Assembly (NCBI GenBank): GCA_024643945.1
Contig: JAHELX010000045.1
Span: 1 to 19,219 of the forward strand
Reading direction: 5' to 3'
Source of the DNA: Anaerolineales bacterium
GTDB lineage: Bacteria; Chloroflexota; Anaerolineae; 4572-78; NAK82
Length of the DNA stretch: 19,219 bases
Part shown: one piece after another, positions 6,533-13,595 of the stretch
Position numbering within the stretch: the stretch's first letter is position 1
How the letters are laid out: each line of letters begins with the position of its first letter
Position numbers and translations under genes: made by a program
The notes under the pieces: generated by a model
The model's database searches: none
Seen by the model: the letters and a program-made list of their open reading frames with translations, nothing else
What the model was told of the DNA's origin: nothing

Positions 6533-8869
6533 ATGCACCTGTTACTCTCTTTGCTCGGCACTTTCCATGCAACGCTGAATGGAGAGCCTGTCACCTGCTT
6601 TGAATCCAACCGACTTCGGGCCTTACTGGCCTACCTAGCCGTCGAAGCGCAGCACCCCCACCATCGCCAAGTATTGGCCGAGTTTCTGTGGCCGGATCGG
6701 CCTGCCGGCGTGGCGCGGAATAACCTGCGTAGCGCCCTGTCCAGGTTGCGATCGACCATCGGCGACCGGAAATCCGAGCCTCCCTTTTTGTTGATAAGCC
6801 GTTATACGGTTCAATTCAACCCTGCCAGCGACTATTGGCTGGACGTGGCTGAATTCCAACGGCACATCGCCGCAAGGGGATTCCGGACACCGGAAAGCTG
6901 CTCTCCACAGGTTGAGATCCGAACCCTGGGATTGGCGATAGGCCTGTACCGCAGCCCCTTCCTGGAAGGGTTGTCGATCGACGGAAGCGCGCCTTTTCAG
7001 GAATGGGTGAGGTGCAAGCGGGAAGAGATCGACCACCAACTTGGGCTTGCTCTGCAACGCCTGGCGGTTCTCCTCGGGGAATGTGGAGAATACGTGCAGG
7101 CTGAAGCTTTTGCCCGGCGGCGACTGGAGCTGGAGCCGTGGTCCGAGGAAGCCCACCGCCGGTTAATGCACCTGCTGGCTCTCACCGGTCAGCGCAGTGC
7201 GGCCCTGGTCCAATACGAAGCGTGTCGCCGCTTGCTGTCCAGCGAATTGGGTATCGAACCCGGGCGCGAGACGACGGCGCTCTATGAAAGCATCCGCGAT
7301 GGCACATGGAGCGGAGGGGAGAGAGAGGGAGATGGACAGGCAGAGGAGCGTTATGCCAGCGCCGGCAGGTCGCAGCCAGGTTCTGTCGCGCTGCGACCTG
7401 TTTCTTTCGTGGATCGGGATCGCGAGCTTGAGCACCTGGATCGGGTTCTTGACCTGGCCCTGGCCGGCGAGGGCCGTGTGGCCCTGGTCAGCGGTGAGGC
7501 AGGTAGCGGCAAGACGGCTTTGGTAGCCGAATTTGCCCGGCAGGCCCTGGACCGGCACGGCGACGTGGTCGTGGTGAGCGGCCATTGCAGTGCCTATGGC
7601 GGCGTCGGCGATGCCTACCAACCATTCCGCCAGATCTTGGAGATGTTGGGTGGAGATATCGAAGCCCAGCGGGGCGCAATGGTCACTTCCGAACAGACTC
7701 GCCGCTTGCAGGCTCTCCTGCCGGCGTTCGTGCAGGCTCTTCTGGAGAGCGGCCCCGACCTAATCGGCCGGTTCGTGCCTGCAGCGGACCTGGCCACGCG
7801 CGTCTCGGCCTTTTCGCCGTGGCCGGGGGGCATGGCCGCTCGTGCGGCTTGTGTTGTTCACCTGCGGCAGTCTGTGAAACATCAGACCACCGCTTATTCT
7901 ATGCCGGCTGGCCAGACTATGGCTGGAGAGCTGGAGGCTCCTCTGTTCGAACAGGTCACCCGCGTGTTGCAGGTGCTGGCGAGGCGCCGGCCCTTGATCT
8001 TAGTTTTGGATGACCTGCAGTGGGTCGATCCCGGCTCAACTGGCCTGTTATTCCACCTGGGGCGCCACCTGGCCCACAGCCGCGTTCTACTCGTCGGTAT
8101 CTACCGGCCCGAAGCTGTGGGCCTTGAACAGGGCGGAAAACGGCATCCCCTGGAGCAGGTCATCCACGAGCTTCAACGCATGTGGGGAGACAATGTCGTG
8201 GACCTCAACCAGGCCGATGGCCGGCAGTTTGTGGAAGCCCTCCTCGACCCCGAGCCGAACCGCCTGGACAGCACCTTTCGTGAAACGCTGTACCGGTACG
8301 CGGCCGGGAATCCGCTTTTCACCACCGAATTGCTGCGCAGTCTGCAAGAGCAGGGAGATCTGGTTCGTGATCGAGAGGGCCGATGGATAGAAGGCCCGGC
8401 TCTACATTGGGAGCAGCTGCCGCCACGAGTGGAGGCCGTGATTGCCGAGCGTCTGGGCCGCCTGCCACCGGAATGGCAAAACATGCTGTCCGTTGCCAGC
8501 GTGGAGGGCGTCGAGTTCGCTGCCGAAGTGGTAGCCCACGCGCTGGGCCTCGACCTGCGGGAGACGATCTGGAGATTGAGCGGGCCTCTGAGCCAACAGA
8601 ATCTGGTGCATGCCCAAAGCCTGCAACGGATGGGAGCAAGCGCCCAGCGACTCTCCGGCTATCGTTTCCACCACCATCTGTTCCAGACTTACCTATACGA
8701 CCGCCTGGACCAGGTCCGGCGGGCAGAACTTCACGAGGTGGTGGGCCTGGCACTAGAAACGCTGTACGGCGAGCACGTGGCCAGCATCAGCGCCCAATTG
8801 GCCTGGCACTTTAAGCAGGCAGGGCTCCTAGATAAAGCTGCCGACTATCTTTTCCAGGCAGGGAAGTGA
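6533..8869 (+). CDS. BTAD/AAA-ATPase transcriptional regulator (AfsR/SARP-like), short form
   Basis: 778 residues from the ATG at 6533 (a TTG at 6530 is adjacent). Residues 1-95 form the winged-helix DNA-binding domain of the SARP/AfsR type (LLGTFHATLNGEPV, RLRALLAYLAVEA, LAEFLWPDRP, NLRSALSRLR). The BTAD helical-repeat domain follows at about 100-255 (LYRSPFLEGL, PFQEWVRCKREEID, ELGIEPGRET). Then comes a STAND-like AAA ATPase with Walker A GEAGSGKT near 320-329 and Walker B LILVLDDLQWVD near 489-500, and a helical segment ending in a single TPR-like motif. Family members usually continue with several hundred residues of TPR repeats; this one stops after LFQAGK. The sequence after TGA still shows decayed similarity to such repeats in another frame. 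Around residues 430-465 the sequence also looks atypical. It is divergent from the large secreted-protein gene and has its own promoter. Target genes are not shown by the sequence. Confidence 0.85.
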   Translation: MHLLLSLLGTFHATLNGEPVTCFESNRLRALLAYLAVEAQHPHHRQVLAEFLWPDRPAGVARNNLRSALSRLRSTIGDRKSEPPFLLISRYTVQFNPASDYWLDVAEFQRHIAARGFRTPESCSPQVEIRTLGLAIGLYRSPFLEGLSIDGSAPFQEWVRCKREEIDHQLGLALQRLAVLLGECGEYVQAEAFARRRLELEPWSEEAHRRLMHLLALTGQRSAALVQYEACRRLLSSELGIEPGRETTALYESIRDGTWSGGEREGDGQAEERYASAGRSQPGSVALRPVSFVDRDRELEHLDRVLDLALAGEGRVALVSGEAGSGKTALVAEFARQALDRHGDVVVVSGHCSAYGGVGDAYQPFRQILEMLGGDIEAQRGAMVTSEQTRRLQALLPAFVQALLESGPDLIGRFVPAADLATRVSAFSPWPGGMAARAACVVHLRQSVKHQTTAYSMPAGQTMAGELEAPLFEQVTRVLQVLARRRPLILVLDDLQWVDPGSTGLLFHLGRHLAHSRVLLVGIYRPEAVGLEQGGKRHPLEQVIHELQRMWGDNVVDLNQADGRQFVEALLDPEPNRLDSTFRETLYRYAAGNPLFTTELLRSLQEQGDLVRDREGRWIEGPALHWEQLPPRVEAVIAERLGRLPPEWQNMLSVASVEGVEFAAEVVAHALGLDLRETIWRLSGPLSQQNLVHAQSLQRMGASAQRLSGYRFHHHLFQTYLYDRLDQVRRAELHEVVGLALETLYGEHVASISAQLAWHFKQAGLLDKAADYLFQAGK

Positions 8870-9104
8870 GCCCAGCAGCCTGGGCAAATCGTTCGGCTTA
8901 CAGCCAGTCACTGGTAGTCCGAGGCCCAGTTAGAACCACCGTGGTCGATATCAGTGGCCAATGGGGCTGTTCTTCTGCCTGTCGGCGCAGCTATTCCTTC
9001 CCGGGAGTCCAGGCCTGCAGCACGATCTGGCTTCGCAGGAGGAGCTAAGGCCACCGGCACCTCTTGTTCAGCAGGAAGCAGCTGTATAGGCACCATGTAG
9101 AACC
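8870..9104 (+). other. decayed sequence after the regulator, up to the IS630 end
   Basis: No intact gene is seen. In the frame beginning GTG at 8866 the translation contains WANRSAYSQSL, which resembles the (L/A)SAYxxAxxHL/Y segment that follows the FQAG motif in full-length BTAD-AAA regulators. That frame stops at 9046-9048. I read this as a remnant of the lost TPR region, interrupted downstream by the IS630 element. The similarity is short and judged from memory of the family. Confidence 0.35.
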
Positions 9105-10245
9105 TAAACTGATACCAAGGTGAAATCTACATGGTATGTCTGGGCAAACAAGTCGTTGGCGGCGAGCATCAAGGCATCGGCCTGAGCTTGCAGGGTAGTG
9201 CGGCAGCGCCGCTGAACTTCGTCTGCGCGCTCGGCGAGCCCTGCCCAGAAGGGCTCCAGATTCTCCCGTACCTTGGCGGCTGTGCCCGAGCAGACGTTGG
9301 CCGTGACTTCCTCGCGTGCCCAATCCCAGTTGGCCTCGTCGGCGTTGAAGTCGGGGCTATAGGCGGGCAAGGCTACCAGCCGCAGCTTGAGGTCAGGCGT
9401 AGTCAGGTATTCTCGTATCTCTGGACCGCGATGGACCGGACTATTGTCCCAGATCACGATCAGTGGCTGGCTATGCTTCCTGCGCAGCTGTTGCAGGAAG
9501 GCCACCGAGGTTTCTGCCGTGCAGTTCTCGCTCACGGCCATGTACTCCACCTCCCCTGTCTCCAGACAGACACCCGAATAGTAGGTGACTTTCTCACCCA
9601 ACCGGGGACTGGTCGAGTCGACCCACGCCGGTTGACCCCGCAGCACCCACTTGGCCCGCAGATCGACATCCGCTCGGAAGTGGGCTTCATCCACGAAGAA
9701 GATCTTGGCTCCACTGGCCCTGGCCTCGGCGCGCAATACCGCATAATCGGCCACGAACGCATCCCGTTTCTTGGCGCTAGCTTTCACCAATCGCTTCTTC
9801 GGCCGCTTCAGGACGAAGCCCAAGCGGTACAAGTAGTTCAGGCAGCTACTGCGACCGAGCCGGTGATCAAACCTCTGCTGGATGAACAGGCGCATTCCCG
9901 TCCAGTTCCAGTTGGCCATATCAATGCCCGCCGCTTCCGGCGTTGCCTGGATAGCCGCCTTCAACTCCGCCTGCTGGGCCGGTTTGAGGACGGGGGGGGA
10001 CCACCCGTCTGCTCAAACGCTAGCCCTGACGGACCTTTCTGCTGGAACGCTGCGATCCAGTCCCCAATCGTATGCGCGTCCCGTTCTAGAGCTTCGGCCA
10101 CTTGGGCAGCCGACCAACCGCGGGCTAGCAGCTACATGGCGTGCCAACGTTCGCGCTCGCGCGGCGTCGGGGCTCGATACATGCGTTCTCGCACCGCACC
10201 CACGTCCAACTGCCACTGCCCCAGCATCGTAAGCACATCTTTCAT
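9104..10245 (-). pseudogene. IS630-family transposase, nonsense mutation plus frameshift
   Basis: The likely start is ATG 10245 (MKDVLTMLGQWQLDV) with GGAGGTG upstream. The N-terminal helix-turn-helix part reads to RERERWHAM, then a TAG at 10132-10134 interrupts the frame where relatives have a Trp (TGG). The frame continues as LLARGWSAAQVAEALERDAH. At a run of eight C on the coding strand (9992-9999) the frame must slip by -1 to reach the catalytic part. The DDE domain is then intact: FVDEAHF (first Asp), IVIWDNSPVHRG (second Asp), and YSPDFNADEANW (Glu). The C8 run could be a programmed frameshift site, as in some insertion sequences, or a mutation. The stop codon in the helix-turn-helix region argues that this copy is dead. 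A 398-codon open frame on the opposite strand is only its shadow. Confidence 0.82.
9108..9125 (+). repeat. IS630 left terminal inverted repeat
   Basis: ACTGATACCAAGGTGAAA, matching the reverse complement of 10303-10320 (ACTAAAGCCAAAGTGAAA) at 14 of 18 positions. Confidence 0.65.
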
Positions 10246-10302
10246 CGCAGAGCACCTCCATGCTGCAGTCTCGCCGATAGTATACCATAGCCGCTCTGCG
10301 GG

Positions 10303-10320
10303 TTTCACTTTGGCTTTAGT
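10303..10320 (-). repeat. IS630 right terminal inverted repeat
   Basis: Read on the minus strand, ACTAAAGCCAAAGTGAAA. It is the partner of the repeat at 9108-9125, and the IS200-type left-end hairpin begins 12 bp further out. Confidence 0.65.
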
Positions 10321-10331
10321 CCCATAGAAAC

Positions 10332-10350
10332 CCACTACCTTTGGTAGTGG
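10332..10350. repeat. left-end hairpin of the IS200/IS605 element
   Basis: CCACTACC-TTT-GGTAGTGG, a perfect 8-bp stem with 3-nt loop, 77 nt upstream of tnpA. TnpA proteins of this family recognise such hairpins at the element ends. Confidence 0.7.
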
Positions 10351-10426
10351 TCCGAAAAAAAGGTTAGACCAGTAGAGGGGGTATCATATACCTGCCTGGA
10401 AGGTGCGAAACTTCAGGAGGTACATG

Positions 10427-10870
10427 ATGACCCGACAATTCAAAAGATTAGCGCATTCGATCTACGAGTGCAAGTATCATGTGGTGTTCTGTCCCAAGTA
10501 TCGCTATCGGATACTGCGGGATGAAGTGGCGGAGTATACCAAGCAACAGATCTACCGGCTGTGTCAGCAGAAGGATGGGGTGGAAGTGCTGGAACTGAGT
10601 ATCCAGCCGGATCATGTGCATGGGGTGGTCTCCATACCACCGAAGTATGCGGTGTCAAATGTGATGGGCTATGTGAAGGGCAAGTTAGCCATTCGCTTGT
10701 TCGACCGCTATGAAAAGTTGGGGCGGCGCTACTGGGGGCGGCACTTGTGGTGGCGCGGGTATTGTGTGAGCAGGGTTGGCTTGGATGAAGAGCAGATACG
10801 CAAGTATGTGATTTGGCAAGAGAAACGAGAGAAACAACTGGAAGCGATGCAGGGTAAGTTGTTTGATTAG
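10427..10870 (+). CDS. tnpA: IS200/IS605-family Y1 (HUH) transposase TnpA
   Basis: 147 residues if started at the second ATG (10427), which lies 6 nt after AGGAGG (10415-10420). The ATG at 10424 and a GTG at 10403 are alternatives. The protein has every hallmark of the family: the start HSIYECKYHVVFCPKYR, the metal-binding HUH motif as HVH at 63-65 within QPDHVHGVVSIPP, the YWGRHLWWRGYCVS segment, and the catalytic Tyr at 127 in IRKYVIWQEK. The length is normal. TnpA dimers cut and rejoin single-stranded DNA at hairpin ends during replication. The gene is complete and flanked by its end hairpins and a terminator, so this copy could be active. It sits immediately beside the broken IS630 element. 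Confidence 0.92.
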   Translation: MTRQFKRLAHSIYECKYHVVFCPKYRYRILRDEVAEYTKQQIYRLCQQKDGVEVLELSIQPDHVHGVVSIPPKYAVSNVMGYVKGKLAIRLFDRYEKLGRRYWGRHLWWRGYCVSRVGLDEEQIRKYVIWQEKREKQLEAMQGKLFD

Positions 10871-10892
10871 ACATTTCAATCACCGGTAAGGT

Positions 10893-10909
10893 CGCACCTT
10901 CCAGGTGCG
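10893..10909 (+). terminator. hairpin terminator after tnpA
   Basis: CGCACCT-TCC-AGGTGCG, a 7-bp GC-rich stem followed by TTATT, 22 nt after the tnpA stop. Thirteen bases of it (10893-10905) are the exact reverse complement of 10395-10407 in the tnpA leader. Confidence 0.6.
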
Positions 10910-10919
10910 TTATTACAAG

Positions 10920-10938
10920 CCACCACCTCTGGTGGTGG
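10920..10938. repeat. right-end hairpin of the IS200/IS605 element
   Basis: CCACCACC-TCT-GGTGGTGG, a perfect 8-bp stem with 3-nt loop, mirroring the left-end hairpin at 10332-10350. Confidence 0.7.
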
Positions 10939-10951
10939 TAGTTGACTTTAG

Positions 10952-11004
10952 CCCCTCAGGGGGTGTGATTGCGCCAAATCCCCCCCTGTAGGGGGCTAGG
11001 GGGG
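10952..11004. repeat. two G/C-run hairpins downstream of the IS200 element
   Basis: CCCC-TCAG-GGGG (from 10952) is followed by a run of seven C at 10980-10986, which can pair with GGGGG at 10991-10995 or GGGGGG at 10999-11004. Such C-run/G-run hairpins occur as dispersed repeats in many bacterial genomes. No gene is seen between the element and the DedA relic. Confidence 0.4.
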
Positions 11005-11092
11005 CGTATCCTATCAAGTAGACCCAGCGCCAGTTTCCCCACCTGTGCTCACATTTCGGCACAAGCCAGAACCCAACTTGCAGAACTTATTT

Positions 11093-11155
11093 GATACTTC
11101 TGCACAATACTTCCACAATTGTACACTGTAGTGGGGGTACGTGATCAACGGACTT
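11093..11155 (+). promoter_or_regulatory. copy 1 of the shared upstream element (before the DedA relic)
   Basis: GATACTTCTGCAC, then CCACAATTGT (11113-11122), then CACTGTAGTGG and GTGATCAACGGACTTCT aligns base by base with the region upstream of the intact DedA gene at 16624-16690. It partly matches the region upstream of the response regulator at 18386. It contains the 8-bp palindrome ACAATTGT. Probable promoter or operator duplicated together with the gene start. Confidence 0.5.
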
Positions 11156-11167
11156 CTCGAGGTGGCG

Positions 11168-11377
11168 ATGGCCGATTTAAACCTGGCTGACCTGCTGCCG
11201 AAGGCCATAACGGCATATGGCCCGGCGGTGCTGGGTTCGGCGCTGCTGCTGGGTGGAGCTGGCGTGCCGATGGCGGCGATGCTCCTGGCACTAGCCGCCG
11301 AGGCTTTGGGGCTGTGGGGGGGTGGAGGTCGTCTTGGCGGCTGCTCTATGAGGACCAGGCTACGCCATGGCCACTCA
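11168..11377 (+). pseudogene. decayed, internally deleted DedA gene copy
   Basis: The first 48 codons (MADLNLADLLPKAITAYGPA...) nearly repeat the start of the intact DedA-type protein at 16700. The similarity then jumps over about 100 codons. In a shifted frame VEVVLAAAL and GYAMATQ correspond to EVTWLLLY and GYAFASQ near residues 147-164 of the intact protein, with a stop between them. The open frame runs to 11407 but is nonsense after the Gly-rich stretch. It lies 58 bp from the stop of the convergent VWA gene. Its duplicated upstream region is conserved too, so promoter and gene start were copied as a block. Confidence 0.7.
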
Positions 11378-11434
11378 GGGGGGCATGATGGGCAATCCGG
11401 CTTATGACGACACCTGCAAAAGAACGCAGCGCTC

Positions 11435-12499
11435 TCAGGGCAGGGGGTGCCAGATCAACGCCAGGAGGATGGCAAGCGCGGCCAGGAGCGCACCGATGGC
11501 GGTAAACGCCACACTGACTTCCGTGGTTTCTTGCCGGGTACGTAGGTAGGCCGGCAGATTCTGGAAAACATGCTGAAGCTCGTCCGCGCTCTCGGCCGAG
11601 TAATAGGTTCCACCGGTCATATCCGCAATCTGCTTCAGCGTGTCCTCATCAATCCCCCGGCGAAAGCGCCCGCCGCCGCCAAACTGCGGGTCTCCACCAA
11701 ATTGCTGACCGCCACTAAACAGGCCGCCCTGAAACGGCTGGCCGCAATTCATAATTCCCCCTTCTTCGGTGCCAAATCCGATGGTGTAGACCCGGACTCC
11801 CCGGTCAGCGGCTTGCTGCGCGGCGTCCAAAGGCCATGGGCCGGCATTGCTCGCGCCATCGGTGAGTAAGACTATGATGTCCGGCGCATACGCTCCTCTA
11901 GGCACCGGCGTTGGCTCGACCCCGGATGATGTGTCGGTCACACTCGGCGCGACACTCCTGTCTATTTCAGCAATCGCATCCAGGGATTTAAGAATGGCGC
12001 TGCCAATCGCCGTCCTGCGCCCTGTGGTCAGACTCTCGACTGCGTCTTGTAACATTTCCTGATCCGTTGTGGAAGCCTGGATCAACTCTGCGAAACCGGC
12101 GAACGCGACGATGCCAATCTGTGTGCTGGACTTTTGGCGTTCAATGAACGACAGCGCGGCCGCCTTGGCAGCCTGCAAGCGGTTGGGCTGAATGTCGGTC
12201 GAGCACATGCTCCACGAGACATCCATTGCGAGAATGATGGTAGTCTGGCCGGTGGGCACATTCACGATGGCCACCGGGCGGCCTAATGCGATCACCAAGC
12301 TAGCCAGCGCGAGGAGGAACATGGCAAACGGGAGATGGCGCCGCAGGCGTGACTGGTGAGGATGCGCCTCGCGCACCAAAGCCAGGCTGGAGTAACGCAC
12401 CGCAAAACGCCGCCGTCGGCGCAGCATCCAAATATATATCGCGACAATCAGGGGAATTAATCCCAGCAGGAGAAGGAACCCTGGCCAAAGCAAATCCAT
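11435..12499 (-). CDS. VWA-domain membrane protein, BatA-like, last gene of the MoxR operon
   Basis: 354 residues. The ATG at 12499 has GGAGG 6 nt upstream. The layout is that of BatA-type proteins: two N-terminal helices (about 4-26 and 57-73), a VWA domain facing the outside or periplasm-equivalent, and a C-terminal helix (about 328-350). The metal-site motif DVSWS lies at 93-97, with the conserved LLTDGASNAG further on. An unusual insert, MNCGQPFQGGLFSGGQQFGG and its continuation, is rich in Gly, Gln and Phe and holds a lone Cys; it lies between the TIGFGTEEGG strand and the DEDTLKQIADMTGG helix. The equivalent position in the neighbouring VWA protein is short. VWA proteins bind partners through a metal ion and are acted on by MoxR ATPases. 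It is 40 nt downstream of the first VWA gene. Its 3' part is duplicated at 1392-2115. Confidence 0.9.
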   Translation of the reverse strand: MDLLWPGFLLLLGLIPLIVAIYIWMLRRRRRFAVRYSSLALVREAHPHQSRLRRHLPFAMFLLALASLVIALGRPVAIVNVPTGQTTIILAMDVSWSMCSTDIQPNRLQAAKAAALSFIERQKSSTQIGIVAFAGFAELIQASTTDQEMLQDAVESLTTGRRTAIGSAILKSLDAIAEIDRSVAPSVTDTSSGVEPTPVPRGAYAPDIIVLLTDGASNAGPWPLDAAQQAADRGVRVYTIGFGTEEGGIMNCGQPFQGGLFSGGQQFGGDPQFGGGGRFRRGIDEDTLKQIADMTGGTYYSAESADELQHVFQNLPAYLRTRQETTEVSVAFTAIGALLAALAILLALIWHPLP

Positions 12500-12539
12500 C
12501 TACTACCTCCAATGTACCCTTACAAATTCGCCAACAGGA

Positions 12540-13589
12540 TCACGGCAAGCGGCTGAACCACAGGAGCGAAAATGTACCACCGAGCAGCAAGACGAAGATG
12601 CTGGCACCCGCAAAAATAGAAGTGACTTCCGTCTTTTCCGGTTTGATCACCAACTGCGGGGCAAGGTTTTCGTAAATCGTGCGCAAGTCTTGTTCGGTCT
12701 CGGCGTTGTAATAGGCGCCATCGGTGAGCTGCGAGATTTGTTGCAACATCGGCTCGTCGAGCTGCGTATGAACGGTAAAACCGTTGACGTGCAGTGTTGT
12801 TCCCGCCGCACTGCCGATGCCGACGGTGTAGATGCGCACGCCGTGGTCCGCGGCTGTCTGCGCCGCGGCGAGCGGGTCTGGGGATTCGTTATTCTCGCCG
12901 TCGGTGAGCAGAACGATGACGGCAGACGTATACGTCCCGTCCGGTAGGGGCGTCCCAAAGGGACCTTCGGGCGCACTCGGCGCGGCGACCGTAGGGAGAG
13001 GCATCGGCGTAAGATTGCTATCGATTTGCACGGCTTGCCCAGTACTCGCGGCGCTCGCGGCAATCGTGCTGAGCGAAGCCAGAATACCCTGCGCGAGCGA
13101 CGTGCCGCGCTCCGGTGTCAGGCGATTGATCGAGGCGAGGATGGCATCCTGGTCGTTCGTCGGCGCTTGCACCGCAAAGCCACTATCGCTGAAAGCGACG
13201 ACACCGATCTGCACGCTGCGCGGCTGGCGCTGCACGAAGTCCCGCGCGGCAGCTTTGGCCCCTTCCATCCGAGTCGGCTTCAAATCGTCGGCCGCCATGC
13301 TGCCGGAAACATCAAATGCAAGGATGACCGTACCTTCTACCCTTGGCAGGCTGACGACCGTTTGTGGGCGCGCCAGTGCGATCATCAGGATCGTGAGGCC
13401 GACCAGAAAGAGCGCCGGAGGAACGTGCCGGCGTATGCCTGGCCCACGCCCCATCGCTCCTTGCACGAGTCCAAGACTGCTGTAACTGGCGGCAAACCGT
13501 CGCCGCCGCTGCTGCAACAGAATGTACAGCACGCCGAACAGCGGAATAAACAACAGCAACAAAAGCATCGTGGGCCAGATGAATGACAT
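12540..13589 (-). CDS. VWA-domain membrane protein, BatA-like, third gene of the MoxR operon
   Basis: 349 residues from the ATG at 13589, which lies 6 nt after GGAGGTGA; this site overlaps the stop of the DUF58 gene. GTG 13592 and TTG 13595 are in-frame alternatives. Two N-terminal helices (about 5-25 and 57-73), the VWA domain with intact metal site DVSGS at 93-97 followed by LLTDGENNE, and a C-terminal helix with Arg-Leu-Pro end. Its membrane topology and the position of the metal site match those of the next gene product, but the sequences differ clearly, so this is an old duplication within the operon. Translation is probably coupled to DUF58. In the known Bat/MoxR systems such paired VWA proteins form membrane complexes; the partner here is unknown. 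Confidence 0.9.
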   Translation of the reverse strand: MSFIWPTMLLLLLFIPLFGVLYILLQQRRRRFAASYSSLGLVQGAMGRGPGIRRHVPPALFLVGLTILMIALARPQTVVSLPRVEGTVILAFDVSGSMAADDLKPTRMEGAKAAARDFVQRQPRSVQIGVVAFSDSGFAVQAPTNDQDAILASINRLTPERGTSLAQGILASLSTIAASAASTGQAVQIDSNLTPMPLPTVAAPSAPEGPFGTPLPDGTYTSAVIVLLTDGENNESPDPLAAAQTAADHGVRIYTVGIGSAAGTTLHVNGFTVHTQLDEPMLQQISQLTDGAYYNAETEQDLRTIYENLAPQLVIKPEKTEVTSIFAGASIFVLLLGGTFSLLWFSRLP

Positions 13590-13595
13590 CACCAA

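Larger units (their letters stand above)
9108..10320 (-). mobile_element. IS630-family insertion sequence (degenerate)
   Basis: The element is bounded by imperfect 18-bp terminal inverted repeats at 9108-9125 and 10303-10320 that agree at 14 of 18 positions. It carries one DDE transposase gene on the minus strand, whose stop codon lies just outside the left repeat as I have drawn it. IS630 elements insert at TA. A TA lies at 9105-9106, two bases outside the left repeat, and another lies three bases outside the right one, so the exact ends may extend a few bases further. The transposase reading frame is broken, so the copy is probably no longer autonomous. Confidence 0.75.
10332..10938 (+). 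mobile_element. IS200/IS605-family element (tnpA only), apparently intact
   Basis: A single Y1 HUH transposase gene is flanked by subterminal hairpins of matching design, an 8-bp stem with a 3-nt loop at each end (10332-10350 and 10920-10938). Such elements transpose as single-stranded DNA and have hairpin ends, not inverted repeats. True ends normally lie 10-20 nt outside the hairpins, so the element probably starts within or at the right end of the IS630 copy. No tnpB gene is present. Confidence 0.8.

Noticed and set aside
7585..8013. 142-codon frame inside the BTAD regulator
   Set aside because: The Walker A to Walker B frame is continuous in the main gene across this stretch, so this is a shadow. 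The odd segment near 7815-7945 was considered as a double frameshift but cannot be proved from one sequence.
9131..10327. 398-codon open frame on the plus strand
   Set aside because: It is antisense to the IS630 transposase, whose DDE motifs are clear on the minus strand. Its translation resembles no known protein, and the length follows from codon composition.
10920..11004. Clustered hairpins as a CRISPR array or guide-RNA gene
   Set aside because: The units differ in sequence and length, there are no regular spacers or cas genes. The first is the right-end hairpin of the IS200-type element, and there is no tnpB that would suggest an associated guide RNA.
12832..13586. Plus-strand frames of 186-217 codons opposite the first VWA gene
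   Set aside because: They are antisense to a gene with an intact VWA metal site and membrane helices. No family resemblance.
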